A DNA stretch of 64,000 nt from Gammaproteobacteria bacterium (GCA_021772975.1 JAJFKY010000001.1:1-64000), one strand, 5' to 3'; positions 9,141-18,008 are shown, counted from the stretch's first letter. Program-made: numbers and translations. Notes: generated by a model not told the origin, from the letters alone.

Positions 9141-10364
9141 ATGACACAGGTTCAATTCAAAAATCAGGCAGGCTTACTGCTGAGCGGTGATCTGGAAATG
9201 CCGACTGCCGGTGAACCACGCGCATTCGCGCTGTTTGCGCACTGCTTTTCCTGTACCCGTAAAATCCGTGCCGCGGTACATATCGCCCGCGCCATGGCCG
9301 ATCAGGGCATCGCGGTACTGCGGTTTGATTTTACCGGGCTGGGTGACAGTGAAGGTCAATTTTCTGACAGCAGTTTTTCCGCCAATGTTGATGATCTGCT
9401 GGCCGCGGCAGACTGGCTGGCCAGCGAGCATCAACCCGTCCAGATACTGGTCGGACACTCACTCGGTGGTACCGCGGTACTGGCCGCGGCGCCGCATATC
9501 GATAGCTGCCGCGCGGTCGCCAGCATCAACGCACCGTCTGAACCCAGGCATGTGCTGCGGCATATGGAAGAAAATCTGGAGGCTATCCGGGAGCAGGGTT
9601 CGGCGGTGGTCAATCTGGGTGGGCGTCCGTTCCGAATCCGTCAGGAGTTTGTGGATGACGTGCGTAATCAGGATGTCGCCAACCGGCTGCGCAACCTCAA
9701 GCGTGCCTTGCTGGTGTTACATGCACCGCTGGATAAAACCGTGGCTGTCAGTCACGCATCAACCATTTTCGAGGCCGCACTGCATCCGAAAAGCTTTATC
9801 AGTCTGGATCAGGCCGATCATCTGCTCAGCAACCCGGACGATTCCCGCTATGCCGGCGTCATGATTGCCCAATGGGCCAGCCGTTATTTTGACCCCATTG
9901 CGGCACAACCTGCCACTGGACACGATAGCGACGATGCCCCCCAGGGGGTGACGGTTACCGGCCGCACCGCGGATGGCTTTGTCTGTAAGGTACAATCCGG
10001 CCAACATGAATGGGTTGCCGATGAGCCTGCTGATATAGGCACCGATGCCGGACCCGACCCGTATGCGCATTTATGCGCGGCCCTGGGCACCTGCACCGTG
10101 ATGACGCTGAATATGTATGCCCGGCACAAGCAATTGCCGGTTGAACAGGTGATGGCCAGGGTCAGCCATGCACGGATACACGCCAAAGACTGTCAGGATT
10201 GCCACCAGACCGAGGGCAAAATTGATGTCCTGAACCGGGAAATCTCAATCACCGGAGACCTCAGTGATGCCCAGCGCCAGCGGATGCTGGAAATCGCTGA
10301 TCGCTGTCCTGTTCATCGCACGCTCGAAAATGAAATCAAGGTGACTACCGCCCTGGCTGACTGA
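9141..10364 (+). CDS. Bifunctional alpha/beta hydrolase - OsmC fusion protein
   Basis: About 407 residues from the ATG at 9141 (the track starts two codons earlier at a TTG). Residues 1-255 form a serine alpha/beta hydrolase with the nucleophile elbow GHSLGG and the strand FDFTGLGDSEG; residues 270-407 form an OsmC/Ohr-like domain with the peroxidatic-type Cys in CAALGTCTVMTLNMYA and the second Cys in DRCPVHRTLEN. OsmC/Ohr proteins reduce organic hydroperoxides with paired cysteines. This fused architecture is known in proteobacteria; the hydrolase may release a fatty acyl hydroperoxide for the OsmC half (inference). It is followed after 41 bp by gcvT on the same strand. Confidence 0.9.
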   Translation: MTQVQFKNQAGLLLSGDLEMPTAGEPRAFALFAHCFSCTRKIRAAVHIARAMADQGIAVLRFDFTGLGDSEGQFSDSSFSANVDDLLAAADWLASEHQPVQILVGHSLGGTAVLAAAPHIDSCRAVASINAPSEPRHVLRHMEENLEAIREQGSAVVNLGGRPFRIRQEFVDDVRNQDVANRLRNLKRALLVLHAPLDKTVAVSHASTIFEAALHPKSFISLDQADHLLSNPDDSRYAGVMIAQWASRYFDPIAAQPATGHDSDDAPQGVTVTGRTADGFVCKVQSGQHEWVADEPADIGTDAGPDPYAHLCAALGTCTVMTLNMYARHKQLPVEQVMARVSHARIHAKDCQDCHQTEGKIDVLNREISITGDLSDAQRQRMLEIADRCPVHRTLENEIKVTTALAD

Positions 10365-10405
10365 TTTGACTGACCAAGCTGTCCAACCCAACGGAATTTT
10401 TCAAT

Positions 10406-11497
10406 ATGACGCAACAAACCCCGCTGTATCAACAGCATCTTGAACTGCATGGCCAGATGGTCGACTTTGCCGGCTGGCAACTGCCGGCACGCTATCAGGG
10501 CGTAATGGAAGAACACCACGCGGTGCGCCAGGCAGCGGGAATATTTGATGTTTCGCATATGACCATCGTAGATATCAGCGGCGCCGACGCGGCGGCTTTT
10601 CTACGCCGGCTGGTGGCCAACAATATCGATAAGCTGACCACCCCGGGTAAAGCGTTGTACACCTGCATGCTCAATGAGGAAGGTGGCATTCTGGACGACC
10701 TGATTGTGTACTATTTTGCCGAGGGCGATTACCGCATCGTGGTCAACGCCGCTACCCGGGCTCAGGACCTGATCTGGATTCACCAGCAGGCCGCCGGTTT
10801 CGAGGTGGATATTGCCGAGCGGGCGGAGTTGGCTTTGCTGGCGGTACAGGGACCGCGGGCGGAGCAGCAGCTGTGTCAGCAAATGAGTGAACAGGCTGAT
10901 GCCATCCGGTCACTTAAACCGTTCAACGCCCTGCGGGACGGCGAAACCACCATTGCCAGGACCGGTTACACCGGTGAGGACGGTTTTGAAATCATGCTGC
11001 CGGCCGCTGCGGCTGTCGCGCTGTGGCAGGGTTTGATTGAGGCTGGGGTAACGCCCTGCGGCCTGGGTGCGCGTGACACGCTACGGCTGGAAGCGGGTAT
11101 GTGCCTGTATGGACAGGATATGGACACCTCGGTGTCACCGTTGGAGTGCGGGCTTGGCTGGACAGTGGCCTGGGAGCCGCAGGACCGGAATTTTATCGGT
11201 CGCGACGCGCTTGAAGTGCAAAAATCGCAGGGCGTCACACGTCAACTGGTCGGTCTGGTGATTGATCAACGCACGGTGATGCGCAGCGGCTACAAGGTTT
11301 TTGTGGCTGGCAGCGAAGCAGGCGAGATTACCAGCGGCACTTTCTCACCCAGCCTGGAGAAGCCTATCGGCATGGCTCGCGTCAGCAGCACGGTCGAGGC
11401 TCACTGCGAGGTGGAAATCCGTGGTAAACGGCTACCCGCCAGGGTGGTCAAGCCGGTTTTTGTGCGACGTGGGAAAATCCAGCCAGGCATCGCCTAG
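10406..11497 (+). CDS. gcvT: Glycine cleavage system T protein (aminomethyltransferase)
   Basis: A 363-residue tetrahydrofolate-dependent aminomethyltransferase, the same length as E. coli GcvT (364). It takes the aminomethyl group from lipoyl-GcvH, releases ammonia and forms methylene-tetrahydrofolate. The sequence shows FDVSHMTIVDISG near residue 47, RTGYTGEDGFEI near residue 190, GLGARDTLRLEAGMCLYG and the C-terminal barrel SGTFSPSLEKPIGMARV. gcvH follows 1.3 kb downstream on the same strand, but a convergent methyltransferase gene is placed between them and gcvP is not in the window. I see no glycine riboswitch upstream. Confidence 0.96.
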   Translation: MTQQTPLYQQHLELHGQMVDFAGWQLPARYQGVMEEHHAVRQAAGIFDVSHMTIVDISGADAAAFLRRLVANNIDKLTTPGKALYTCMLNEEGGILDDLIVYYFAEGDYRIVVNAATRAQDLIWIHQQAAGFEVDIAERAELALLAVQGPRAEQQLCQQMSEQADAIRSLKPFNALRDGETTIARTGYTGEDGFEIMLPAAAAVALWQGLIEAGVTPCGLGARDTLRLEAGMCLYGQDMDTSVSPLECGLGWTVAWEPQDRNFIGRDALEVQKSQGVTRQLVGLVIDQRTVMRSGYKVFVAGSEAGEITSGTFSPSLEKPIGMARVSSTVEAHCEVEIRGKRLPARVVKPVFVRRGKIQPGIA

Positions 11498-11507
11498 CAG
11501 GCTCTGG

Positions 11508-12401
11508 TTAAGTCAGCGGTTTCCTGCCGAGTACTGATCTGACCCGCTTTCTCAGACTGATGGCCAGTGGCTGGCTGATCAGCAGGGCTACGGCTGTATA
11601 CAACACGTAATTCAACCGGGTCAGGTAGGAATATTCGTTAAAATCTTCCGGTTCCGGTTCAGGTTGCTGCACTGCAGGAGGCTCATCCCGAGCGGTATCA
11701 GCATCGGGCTCGAGTGGTATTTCCGCGGCAAACGGATGATTACCAGGTTCATATTGATAATTTTGCAGCACGGCAAAAACATCCGCCTTGCGGCGTTCGT
11801 TATTGTAGCCCTGCAGCCACCAGTTATCCTGATCTGGAGGAAAAACAGGTGCACTGGTCCGGCGCAGAAAACCGGTGGCATAGATCACATTCTCGAGCAC
11901 GAACATGTCGTCTTCGCAGAGTATCGAAAACATATTGGCAATGCTGGGTATATGAATGTCATCAATCACCAGCAGGCCACCCTGGCGCAGGTGCGGATAG
12001 AGATAGTAATACTCCAGTTCGGGAAATGGATAAGCATGGGGTCCGTCCAGCAGCACGATATCCAGCTGGCTGGTAAACCGATAAGCGGGCAAGGTGGTTT
12101 GGGTGGGGCCGATAATGTACTCGGTTGAACCTGTTTCAAGCAGTTCGGATTGCTGCACCGCCGAGATACTCTGAGTATCTGCTCCGCCTACCATATCCAG
12201 CGCAAACACCTTATGGCTGGGGCTGATATTTGAAAACAGCAGCGTCGATTGTCCGGAACCCGTTTCCGCGGTCTGCCGGATATCCATCTCAGCCGCATAA
12301 TCCGTGATGGCCCGCAGTACCGGTTCGCCCAGAATGCCGACTTTATGAAAAGTTGCCGGCAGCTGATAAATTTTTTCCAGTGTTTCTGTTAGATTTTTCA
12401 C
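11508..12401 (-). CDS. Class I SAM-dependent methyltransferase with C-terminal membrane anchor
   Basis: A 297-residue protein starting at GTG. Residues 35-180 form a Rossmann-type methyltransferase fold: AETGSGQSTLLFS (motif I), VFALDMVGG, IVLLDGPHAYPFPELEYYY and GGLLVIDDIHIPS, resembling the Methyltransf_24 group. An acidic, proline-rich linker (about 225-250) leads to a single C-terminal hydrophobic helix (VLYTAVALLISQPLAIS) followed by a basic tail, suggesting a tail-anchored inner-membrane enzyme. The substrate is unknown; relatives act on glycans or small molecules. It is convergent with gcvT (10 bp apart) and lies inside what would normally be the gcvT-gcvH unit, so it looks like an insertion there. 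Confidence 0.75.
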   Translation of the reverse strand: MKNLTETLEKIYQLPATFHKVGILGEPVLRAITDYAAEMDIRQTAETGSGQSTLLFSNISPSHKVFALDMVGGADTQSISAVQQSELLETGSTEYIIGPTQTTLPAYRFTSQLDIVLLDGPHAYPFPELEYYYLYPHLRQGGLLVIDDIHIPSIANMFSILCEDDMFVLENVIYATGFLRRTSAPVFPPDQDNWWLQGYNNERRKADVFAVLQNYQYEPGNHPFAAEIPLEPDADTARDEPPAVQQPEPEPEDFNEYSYLTRLNYVLYTAVALLISQPLAISLRKRVRSVLGRKPLT

Positions 12402-12813
12402 TTGCTGTATCCAGTTCTGAGTGTCCCTACTCGCTTTACAGAAAATGTTCAGGCCGTTGATGAGTCAGAATTCTCATCAGCCGGCGCTCGATGGTCCGCT
12501 GGCTGATCACTGCCGCTATGAGTGACTCCGAGCACAGATTGTTGCTTGCCGATGCCCATTGTTTGCGGCGCTGTGTGTCCAGCCGCCGATGATAAAACAG
12601 CGGCCGGATAAGCAGTGTCAACGCCACACAGGCCTATGATTTTACTAAGCTTTATGTCTTTTCAGCAGCACCGATACGAGCTGGTGCAAAGCCCGTCTGC
12701 TCAATCCGGGATGGTCGCCCGGACGATTGTTCGGGAATATCGCGCCAAGTCTTGAAGATAACCCCGACATCCGGCACTATTCCGCTATTCGTCAACAACA
12801 CGGGAAGCAAGCC
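12402..12813. other. Intergenic region upstream of gcvH
   Basis: About 410 bp between the divergent methyltransferase and gcvH. The only ORF (12436-12627, minus, 63 codons) has no recognisable domain and no SD. I looked for the conserved glycine-riboswitch cores and did not see them. Promoters for both flanking genes must lie here, but no strong consensus stands out. Confidence 0.5.
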
Positions 12814-13200
12814 ATGAGTGATATACCCAAAGACCTGGTCTATACCGAAAGCCACGAGTGGCTGGAGGAACAGGACGATGGCAACTGGCGGGTGGGTATT
12901 ACCGATCATGCCCAGAGCCAATTGGGCGAGCTGGTTTATGTGGAGCTACCGGAAGTTGATGCTGAGATCGGCAGCGGCGATGCCTGCGGAGTGGTGGAAT
13001 CAGTCAAGGCCGCGTCGGATATCTATGCGCCCATCACCGGTACCATTGTGGCGGTTAATGAAAGCCTGACGGACGAACCGGACCTGATCAATACCGATTG
13101 CTACGGTGACGGCTGGCTGTTCGATATCAAGCCCGATGATTCCGAACAGCTGGAAGCACTGCTGAGCGCCGACGATTACGCGGATTTGACCTCCGAATAA
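12814..13200 (+). CDS. gcvH: Glycine cleavage system H protein
   Basis: A 128-residue lipoyl carrier that shuttles the methylamine group between GcvP, GcvT and the dihydrolipoamide dehydrogenase. The N-terminus YTESHEWLE, the core ITDHAQSQLGELVYVELPE and the lipoylation site VVESVKAASD (Lys near residue 65) are diagnostic, and the length matches E. coli GcvH (129). The ATG at 12814 is preceded by GGGAAG; the track start at 12727 adds 29 non-homologous residues. The stop codon region overlaps a possible ATG (13200) of the following tag locus. Confidence 0.96.
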   Translation: MSDIPKDLVYTESHEWLEEQDDGNWRVGITDHAQSQLGELVYVELPEVDAEIGSGDACGVVESVKAASDIYAPITGTIVAVNESLTDEPDLINTDCYGDGWLFDIKPDDSEQLEALLSADDYADLTSE

Positions 13201-13288
13201 TGGCTTCCGACCGACCCATGGATACCGTACCATCGCTTCACTAAAGGACGCAGACAGCAGGCCACGCTGCTTTGGCCAGGGCAAGCCA

Positions 13289-13804
13289 GTGTACGCCGAG
13301 TACCATGACAATGAATGGGGTATTCCGGTTTATGATGACCGGGTGTTGTTTGAGTTTCTGATTCTGGAGGGTGCCCAGGCGGGACTTTCCTGGGAGACCA
13401 TTCTGAATAAGCGCGCGGGCTATCGAGCTGCTTTTTGTGATTTTGATCCTGCGCGTGTCGCTAACATGAGTGACGACGAGCTGAACGCACAAAAAGACAA
13501 TAGCGCCATTGTGCGCAACCGGCTGAAAATCTTCTCCACCCGTAAAAATGCCCGGGCATTTATAGCCATACAAGAGGAGTTTGGCAGCTTTTCCGACTAC
13601 CTGTGGCGTTTCGTGGATGGCACGCCTGTCAAAAATCATTGGGAGGCCTTTCAGCAAGTCCCGGTATCGACCCCGGTCAGCGATGCCTTGTGCAAAGATT
13701 TAAAACAGCGCGGCATGACGTTTGTCGGCTCAACCATCATATATGCCTATATGCAGGCGGTGGGTCTGGTGGATGACCATTTGACCAGTTGCTGGCGTTA
13801 TTGA
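13289..13804 (+). CDS. tag: DNA-3-methyladenine glycosylase I, N-terminus apparently damaged
   Basis: Tag excises 3-methyladenine from alkylated DNA. The core YHDNEWGIPVYDDRVLFEFL, EGAQAGLSWETIL, FVGSTIIYAYMQAVGLVDDH and the terminal H..TSC zinc ligands are clear. The track start is a GTG, giving 171 residues against 187 in E. coli. Immediately upstream, in the same frame, RPRCFGQGKP supplies the conserved N-terminal zinc-snap Cys, but this extension has no ATG, GTG or TTG back to the stop. An ATG at 13200 overlapping the gcvH stop (TAATG) is in another frame and runs only 14 codons. A one-base deletion near 13220-13245 would explain both facts. The protein may be non-functional or start at a rare codon. 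Confidence 0.85.
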   Translation: MYAEYHDNEWGIPVYDDRVLFEFLILEGAQAGLSWETILNKRAGYRAAFCDFDPARVANMSDDELNAQKDNSAIVRNRLKIFSTRKNARAFIAIQEEFGSFSDYLWRFVDGTPVKNHWEAFQQVPVSTPVSDALCKDLKQRGMTFVGSTIIYAYMQAVGLVDDHLTSCWRY

Positions 13805-13843
13805 GGGCTGTGCCGGTCAGCATGCGGTCAGACCGGTAAATGC

Positions 13844-13874
13844 AAAAATCAGTCACCGTCTGGGCGGTGACTGA
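13844..13874 (-). terminator. Intrinsic terminator of the metzincin operon
   Basis: A perfect 10-bp stem (TCAGTCACCG / CGGTGACTGA, 13849-13874) with a 6-nt loop, followed on the minus strand by TTTTT. It lies downstream of the minus-strand metalloprotease gene ending at 13941. Confidence 0.75.
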
Positions 13875-13940
13875 CCATCAACTGCTGAAATATTCAGCAT
13901 CGGTTTTAGCGCTCTAGCAGGCTAAGAACCAGCCCTGGTC

Positions 13941-14864
13941 TCACTGCGCGGTGGTACTCAGTGTATCCAGTAGTATCCCGCCGGCATAACCGCTGGCAGT
14001 ATTGGGTGGTGTATTGAGGTGGGCTAGCAGCTCAAAGTTATCCCTGGATCCAATCCGGGCATGTGGCCAGCTGTAGTCTCGCTGACTGCTGTCACAACCA
14101 ACCAAGGCTACCGGCAAGTCACTGGTGGTACGCCATAAACAAGATACTGGCGTATTGGCATGGCTGCTGCTGATGGTAACCGTGCAGGTGGTCGCACCGG
14201 TGGCCACTGTGCAGGGACTGTCGCTGCTTAACGTGCCATTAGGATTATTACCTTGTGGCTCCTGTGCGGTGGTGTTGAGTGTATCCAGCAGTACTCCGCC
14301 GGCATAACCATTGGCATCATTAGGCGGCGTACTGACATGAGCACGCAATTCAAAACTATCACTGGACTCTACCCGCGCGTGCGGCCAGGCATAATCACGA
14401 TCAACATTGCCACAACCCACATAGGAAATCGGCAAGCCACTGGTGGTACGCCATAAACAAGATACCGGCGTATTGGTATGCGTGCTGCTGGTGGTAACCG
14501 TGCAGGTGGTCGCACCGATAGCCACTGTGCAGGGACTGTCGCTGTTCAATATACCACTGGCGTTATTGCCTTGCGGAGCCTGTGCGGTGGTGTTCAGCGT
14601 ATCCAGCAATACACCGGCGGTATAACCGCTGGCATTATTGGGCGGCGTACTGGCATGGGCACGCAGCTCAAAACTATCACTGGATCCAACCTGGGCATGC
14701 GGCCAGCTGTAGTCCCGCTGACTGCTGCCACAGCCAACCAAAGCCACTGACAGACCGCTGGTGGTGCGCCACAGGCAAGCTATCGGTGTATTTATGTGAG
14801 TGCTGCTGATGATGACTGTACAGGTCGTCGCGCCAGACGCCAATGTGCAGGGGCTGTCACTGGT
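13941..14864 (-). repeat. Three 318-bp in-frame tandem repeats
   Basis: Each unit encodes about 106 residues running from SDSPC to the next SDSPC; the last copy stops early at the gene end. The units keep long identical stretches at the DNA level, such as TGGTGGTACGCCATAAACAA in two copies, so the amplification is fairly recent. A fourth, diverged unit precedes them in the protein. Confidence 0.85.
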
Positions 14865-16892
14865 TAAGGTGCCGGTGATCTGAGTACTCTGTCCAAACGC
14901 TGACTCGGTAGCCAGGGTGGGCGCCGCACTGTAAATAGCCTGGGCAACTGTGCTGCCAATCGCATAGCCAGGCTCGTCAAATGGCCTGCTGGAGTGCGCT
15001 TTTAAAGTAAGCAGACAACAGTTACTGTTGGCATGCGGCCACGCAAATGCAAAATTCGCTGTATTCCAGCACTCGGTCGCAGCCAGACCTGAACCACTGC
15101 CGATCCAGGTACATGCCCAGAGCGTATTGGTTTTGGAACCCGTCACCTGCACCGTGCAATTACCTCCCGGAGTGGATGACAGACTACACGGCGCATCACT
15201 GCTTAGCGAACCCGCGGGGGTTCCATAAATGACCTCCACAGCGACCGGGCCATGCAATAATCCAGCTGGCGCTTCAATCACGCCAAAGTTCTCACGGTAT
15301 TGAAATACCGCCAGTTCGGCAGGCAATTCGGTTGCCGCAAGCGTCACCGATAATGTCCCGCTCTCACCCTGGACAGCTGCAACCAGTTGCCATTCATTAT
15401 TAGGCAAGGTTTTTTTGTATAACCCGGTACCCACATCCAGGAAATGATCCCGCCAATCAATATCCACACTGCAATGGCTCGCACCGTCGCTCAGATCGCA
15501 GATCAATGCATCTGTATTCACGCGTATATTGGTATTTGCAATAGATACTGTACCGACTCGATTAACGATGTTGGTCAGACTGCCAAATCTTGATAACTGT
15601 TCGGTAAAGCGATATTGATCAATGCGTGAATCGTCGGCATACAGCCAGGTATACGCATCGGAGCTCAGGATATCCTGAGAACAATCCAGATTACTTTCCT
15701 GCAAAGCTATCTCGAAGGCTTCTCCGGTCTGCTCATCAATCGAAAAGAAAGCGCTTTGATAACCGGTACAGGCCAGGGTGGGGTTCAGCAAAAAATCCAG
15801 ACTATAGTGCAGCAGGCATCTACCATCGGGGTCCCCTGCCAATCTGATACAGGGCAGCGGAGAGAGATTTGCCAGTTCCTGGGTATCACTAATAACGGAT
15901 ACCCTGACCAGGGATGTGACCGTTTCATTGGTCTGGGGGTCAATCACGCTGGCGGTCAGAAGATGCTCTCCAGGGCGCAAAAAGCCTTGGATGTCAGCAC
16001 CACTGCCAAGCTCACCATCAATGCTCGACTCCCATACCGGTGTCAGCGATCCGCCCGCGCCAAAACCGGCACCGAAGCTGGACCCAAAACCTGTATTGTC
16101 AGCAACATCAGCCAACAGACGGTTTCGCCCCGCCGGTAGTACATTTCCGTTGCGAGGTTCCAATATACTGACATTGACGGTCTGGTTAAAAAATACATTG
16201 TTAAAGTGACCAATGTCTCTTTGAGTAATACTCGTATGTGGATCACAGCCACCGTTCTGCCTGGTCATGATATGGTCAGCTTTACCAATGATATTAAGAT
16301 GTCCAAGTCCGATCGCATGACCGGCTTCGTGCTTAAGCACCTCAATGGCATTAGAAAAAATGATTGCGCAACCAGCTGGCCTACTTCCGGTATAGAACAC
16401 GAAGTTTTCAACATTAACGTAGATATCTACTTCCAGTAACTTTGGAACCTGACCAAAGCCTGGAGTGGACACTGTATTCTGCGCTGACATACGCCTAATG
16501 GCAGCCGCGGCCTCAACCCCCAGGCCGATATTGTTAAGCCAGTGATTTAGAGTGATCTCGTTTTTGCCATTGCGGATTGCACTTGTATTGGGTGGGCCTG
16601 ATACCGGACAACCAGGCACACCATTGAGGCCATCCACAAAAGTACATCCGGGTGAAATTTCAAGATAGTCTTGCGGACGCAGATTGTTCCAGTCGCTCAT
16701 CGCATTAAGCAACTGGTTGCGGGGCATTATACTGTCCCCGCCTTGATCGGGCAGTTCACCATGGCCGATCGTCATCCGTACCGGGTAAGTGTCCCATTTC
16801 GCGACACTATCACTGCCACCGGCATATACACTCACGCTACCCAGTAATAGCATAACGAGAACCATGCTTTTGATTGTATTAAGGATTTGCAT
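13941..16892 (-). CDS. Secreted metzincin-type metalloprotease with C-terminal tandem repeats
   Basis: The track start is a TTG; the ATG at 16892 (MQILNTIKSMV) is preceded by GGAGG at 8 nt, giving 983 residues. A signal peptide ends near VYAGG. The zinc site HEAGHAIGLGH (residues 188-198) matches HExxHxxGxxH of metzincins, with a downstream Met in HIMTRQ as a plausible Met-turn, resembling matrixins. Middle regions look like Ig-like beta domains (NVSILEPRNGNVLPAG). The C-terminal third has one diverged and three close copies of a roughly 106-residue Cys-containing repeat (SDSPCT...CLWRTTS...SWPHA...LLDTLNTTAQ). It overlaps the upstream exported-protein gene by 14 bp, so the two form an operon. 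The substrate is unknown. Confidence 0.88.
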   Translation of the reverse strand: MQILNTIKSMVLVMLLLGSVSVYAGGSDSVAKWDTYPVRMTIGHGELPDQGGDSIMPRNQLLNAMSDWNNLRPQDYLEISPGCTFVDGLNGVPGCPVSGPPNTSAIRNGKNEITLNHWLNNIGLGVEAAAAIRRMSAQNTVSTPGFGQVPKLLEVDIYVNVENFVFYTGSRPAGCAIIFSNAIEVLKHEAGHAIGLGHLNIIGKADHIMTRQNGGCDPHTSITQRDIGHFNNVFFNQTVNVSILEPRNGNVLPAGRNRLLADVADNTGFGSSFGAGFGAGGSLTPVWESSIDGELGSGADIQGFLRPGEHLLTASVIDPQTNETVTSLVRVSVISDTQELANLSPLPCIRLAGDPDGRCLLHYSLDFLLNPTLACTGYQSAFFSIDEQTGEAFEIALQESNLDCSQDILSSDAYTWLYADDSRIDQYRFTEQLSRFGSLTNIVNRVGTVSIANTNIRVNTDALICDLSDGASHCSVDIDWRDHFLDVGTGLYKKTLPNNEWQLVAAVQGESGTLSVTLAATELPAELAVFQYRENFGVIEAPAGLLHGPVAVEVIYGTPAGSLSSDAPCSLSSTPGGNCTVQVTGSKTNTLWACTWIGSGSGLAATECWNTANFAFAWPHANSNCCLLTLKAHSSRPFDEPGYAIGSTVAQAIYSAAPTLATESAFGQSTQITGTLTSDSPCTLASGATTCTVIISSTHINTPIACLWRTTSGLSVALVGCGSSQRDYSWPHAQVGSSDSFELRAHASTPPNNASGYTAGVLLDTLNTTAQAPQGNNASGILNSDSPCTVAIGATTCTVTTSSTHTNTPVSCLWRTTSGLPISYVGCGNVDRDYAWPHARVESSDSFELRAHVSTPPNDANGYAGGVLLDTLNTTAQEPQGNNPNGTLSSDSPCTVATGATTCTVTISSSHANTPVSCLWRTTSDLPVALVGCDSSQRDYSWPHARIGSRDNFELLAHLNTPPNTASGYAGGILLDTLSTTAQ

Positions 16893-17481
16893 GAGCAATC
16901 ACCTCCAGCAGATCGGATACACGAACGTCCGGCGCAGCCGCTGACGGTTCACCACTGTAATAAGACTCGACCTGCGCATCCGTCTTAAAAATGGGCAACC
17001 CTGATTTTGATTTCAGCAGCGTTTCACCGCTGCTGCTGGTATCGATATTGAACACTGTGGCTTTTCTGGCCACCGAAACGTTGATAGCGTTAAGCCTGTC
17101 CTGCATAAGCATCACCACCACTTGTTCACCGATATCCAGCTCATAAAAATCTGAATGCTCGATTCGATAACGCTGACCTTCGGCATCGGTGTACTCACCA
17201 CCCAGGACATAAACTTCAATGTTCTGATTGGCGTTGATCGCTTTGTAACCTTGCACGGCGCGTAAGGTATAAATGGTCACCACATGCACTTCATCGGAAT
17301 ACAGATAGCCTTCCTGGCTGGCGTATTCTAGTTGTAATTCACGCTCAGCGTAGTGCTTGCCCAGAACTTCAAAATGCCCGGCAATTTCAGTGTAACCGGC
17401 ATAATATTCCAGCGAGCGTTGCGCATTAATACCACTGCTGAATAGCAATATGGCGATTGTTAATAGGTATTTTTTTTTCAT
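16879..17481 (-). CDS. Exported hypothetical protein, partner of the metzincin
   Basis: A 200-residue protein with a clear signal peptide (MKKKYLLTIAILLFSSGINAQ) and an AAGGAAAG ribosome site. The mature part is beta-rich and acidic, with VHVVTIYTLRAVQGYKAINANQNIEVYVLGGEYTDAEGQRYRIEHS, reminiscent of a small beta-barrel or OB-like secreted domain, but I recognise no family. A C-terminal segment (SKSGLPIFKTDAQ...SDLLEVIAHANP) follows a Ser-rich linker. Its stop codon overlaps the metzincin start by 14 bp, so translation is coupled. It might be an inhibitor, chaperone or co-secreted substrate of the protease; that is inference from position only. Confidence 0.75.
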   Translation of the reverse strand: MKKKYLLTIAILLFSSGINAQRSLEYYAGYTEIAGHFEVLGKHYAERELQLEYASQEGYLYSDEVHVVTIYTLRAVQGYKAINANQNIEVYVLGGEYTDAEGQRYRIEHSDFYELDIGEQVVVMLMQDRLNAINVSVARKATVFNIDTSSSGETLLKSKSGLPIFKTDAQVESYYSGEPSAAAPDVRVSDLLEVIAHANP

Positions 17482-17500
17482 TTTCTTTCCTTAATTCATT

Positions 17501-17528
17501 ACTACAAAATTACGAATAATTTCGTAGT
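17501..17528 (-). promoter_or_regulatory. Palindrome / hairpin upstream of the metzincin operon
   Basis: Two 12-bp arms (ACTACGAAATTA and TAATTTTGTAGT on the minus strand, one G-T wobble) flank TTCG, 20 bp upstream of the start at 17481. As DNA it is a plausible operator; as RNA it is a hairpin with a UUCG loop in the 5' leader. Confidence 0.45.
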
Positions 17529-17588
17529 TAGATCACATAGTTTCCCTGCCGTGCTCATTTTTAAGCTTCTCCGGATAGGTTTTTTAAA

Positions 17589-18008
17589 TTATCTTGGCAG
17601 TCGGTACAGAGCGACTAAATCAAGCACTAAGATGACTGAAATCGACACCAGACTGATGGCGAAAAAAATCGAACGCAAGCGCTTGATACTGGCGTAATAA
17701 GCCAACATGTGCAGCACTCTGCTGATCAGCCAAACGCCAGCCAGAATGGTCAGCCAGTAAGGCTCAACACTGACAACGACCCCCACTCCGGTAAGCATGC
17801 CAAAGGCATAAATACTTTCATTGGTATTGGCGTGAGCGCGTGCAGACCGGAACAAGAAACGGCGATGATCAGGTGTTATCGGATATCCGGCGATGTGTCC
17901 ACTGAATATACCGACCAGATCCGCAACCACCAGCTGAATGACCAACAGCGCACCGGATAACGCCAGGCAAAACAGCACACCTGCATACGCTGTAGTATCA
18001 ATCTGCAT
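17589..18008 (-). CDS. MAPEG family integral membrane protein
   Basis: A 139-residue protein with four predicted membrane helices. The loop RSARAHANTNESIYAFGML after helix 1 contains the MAPEG signature (R-x-x-x-A-x-x-N-x-x-E), and RVLHMLAYY follows in helix 3. MAPEG proteins include glutathione-dependent microsomal transferases and eicosanoid enzymes; bacterial members are mostly of unknown substrate. It is divergent from a TetR regulator whose operator lies in the shared 240-bp spacer, so it is a likely target of that regulator. Confidence 0.85.
   Translation of the reverse strand: MQIDTTAYAGVLFCLALSGALLVIQLVVADLVGIFSGHIAGYPITPDHRRFLFRSARAHANTNESIYAFGMLTGVGVVVSVEPYWLTILAGVWLISRVLHMLAYYASIKRLRSIFFAISLVSISVILVLDLVALYRLPR

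Noticed and set aside
12436-12627. 63-codon minus-strand ORF
   Set aside because: No SD, no recognisable family and basic, irregular composition; treated as non-coding.
12402-12813. Glycine riboswitch upstream of gcvH
   Set aside because: The conserved aptamer cores were looked for by eye and not seen on either strand.
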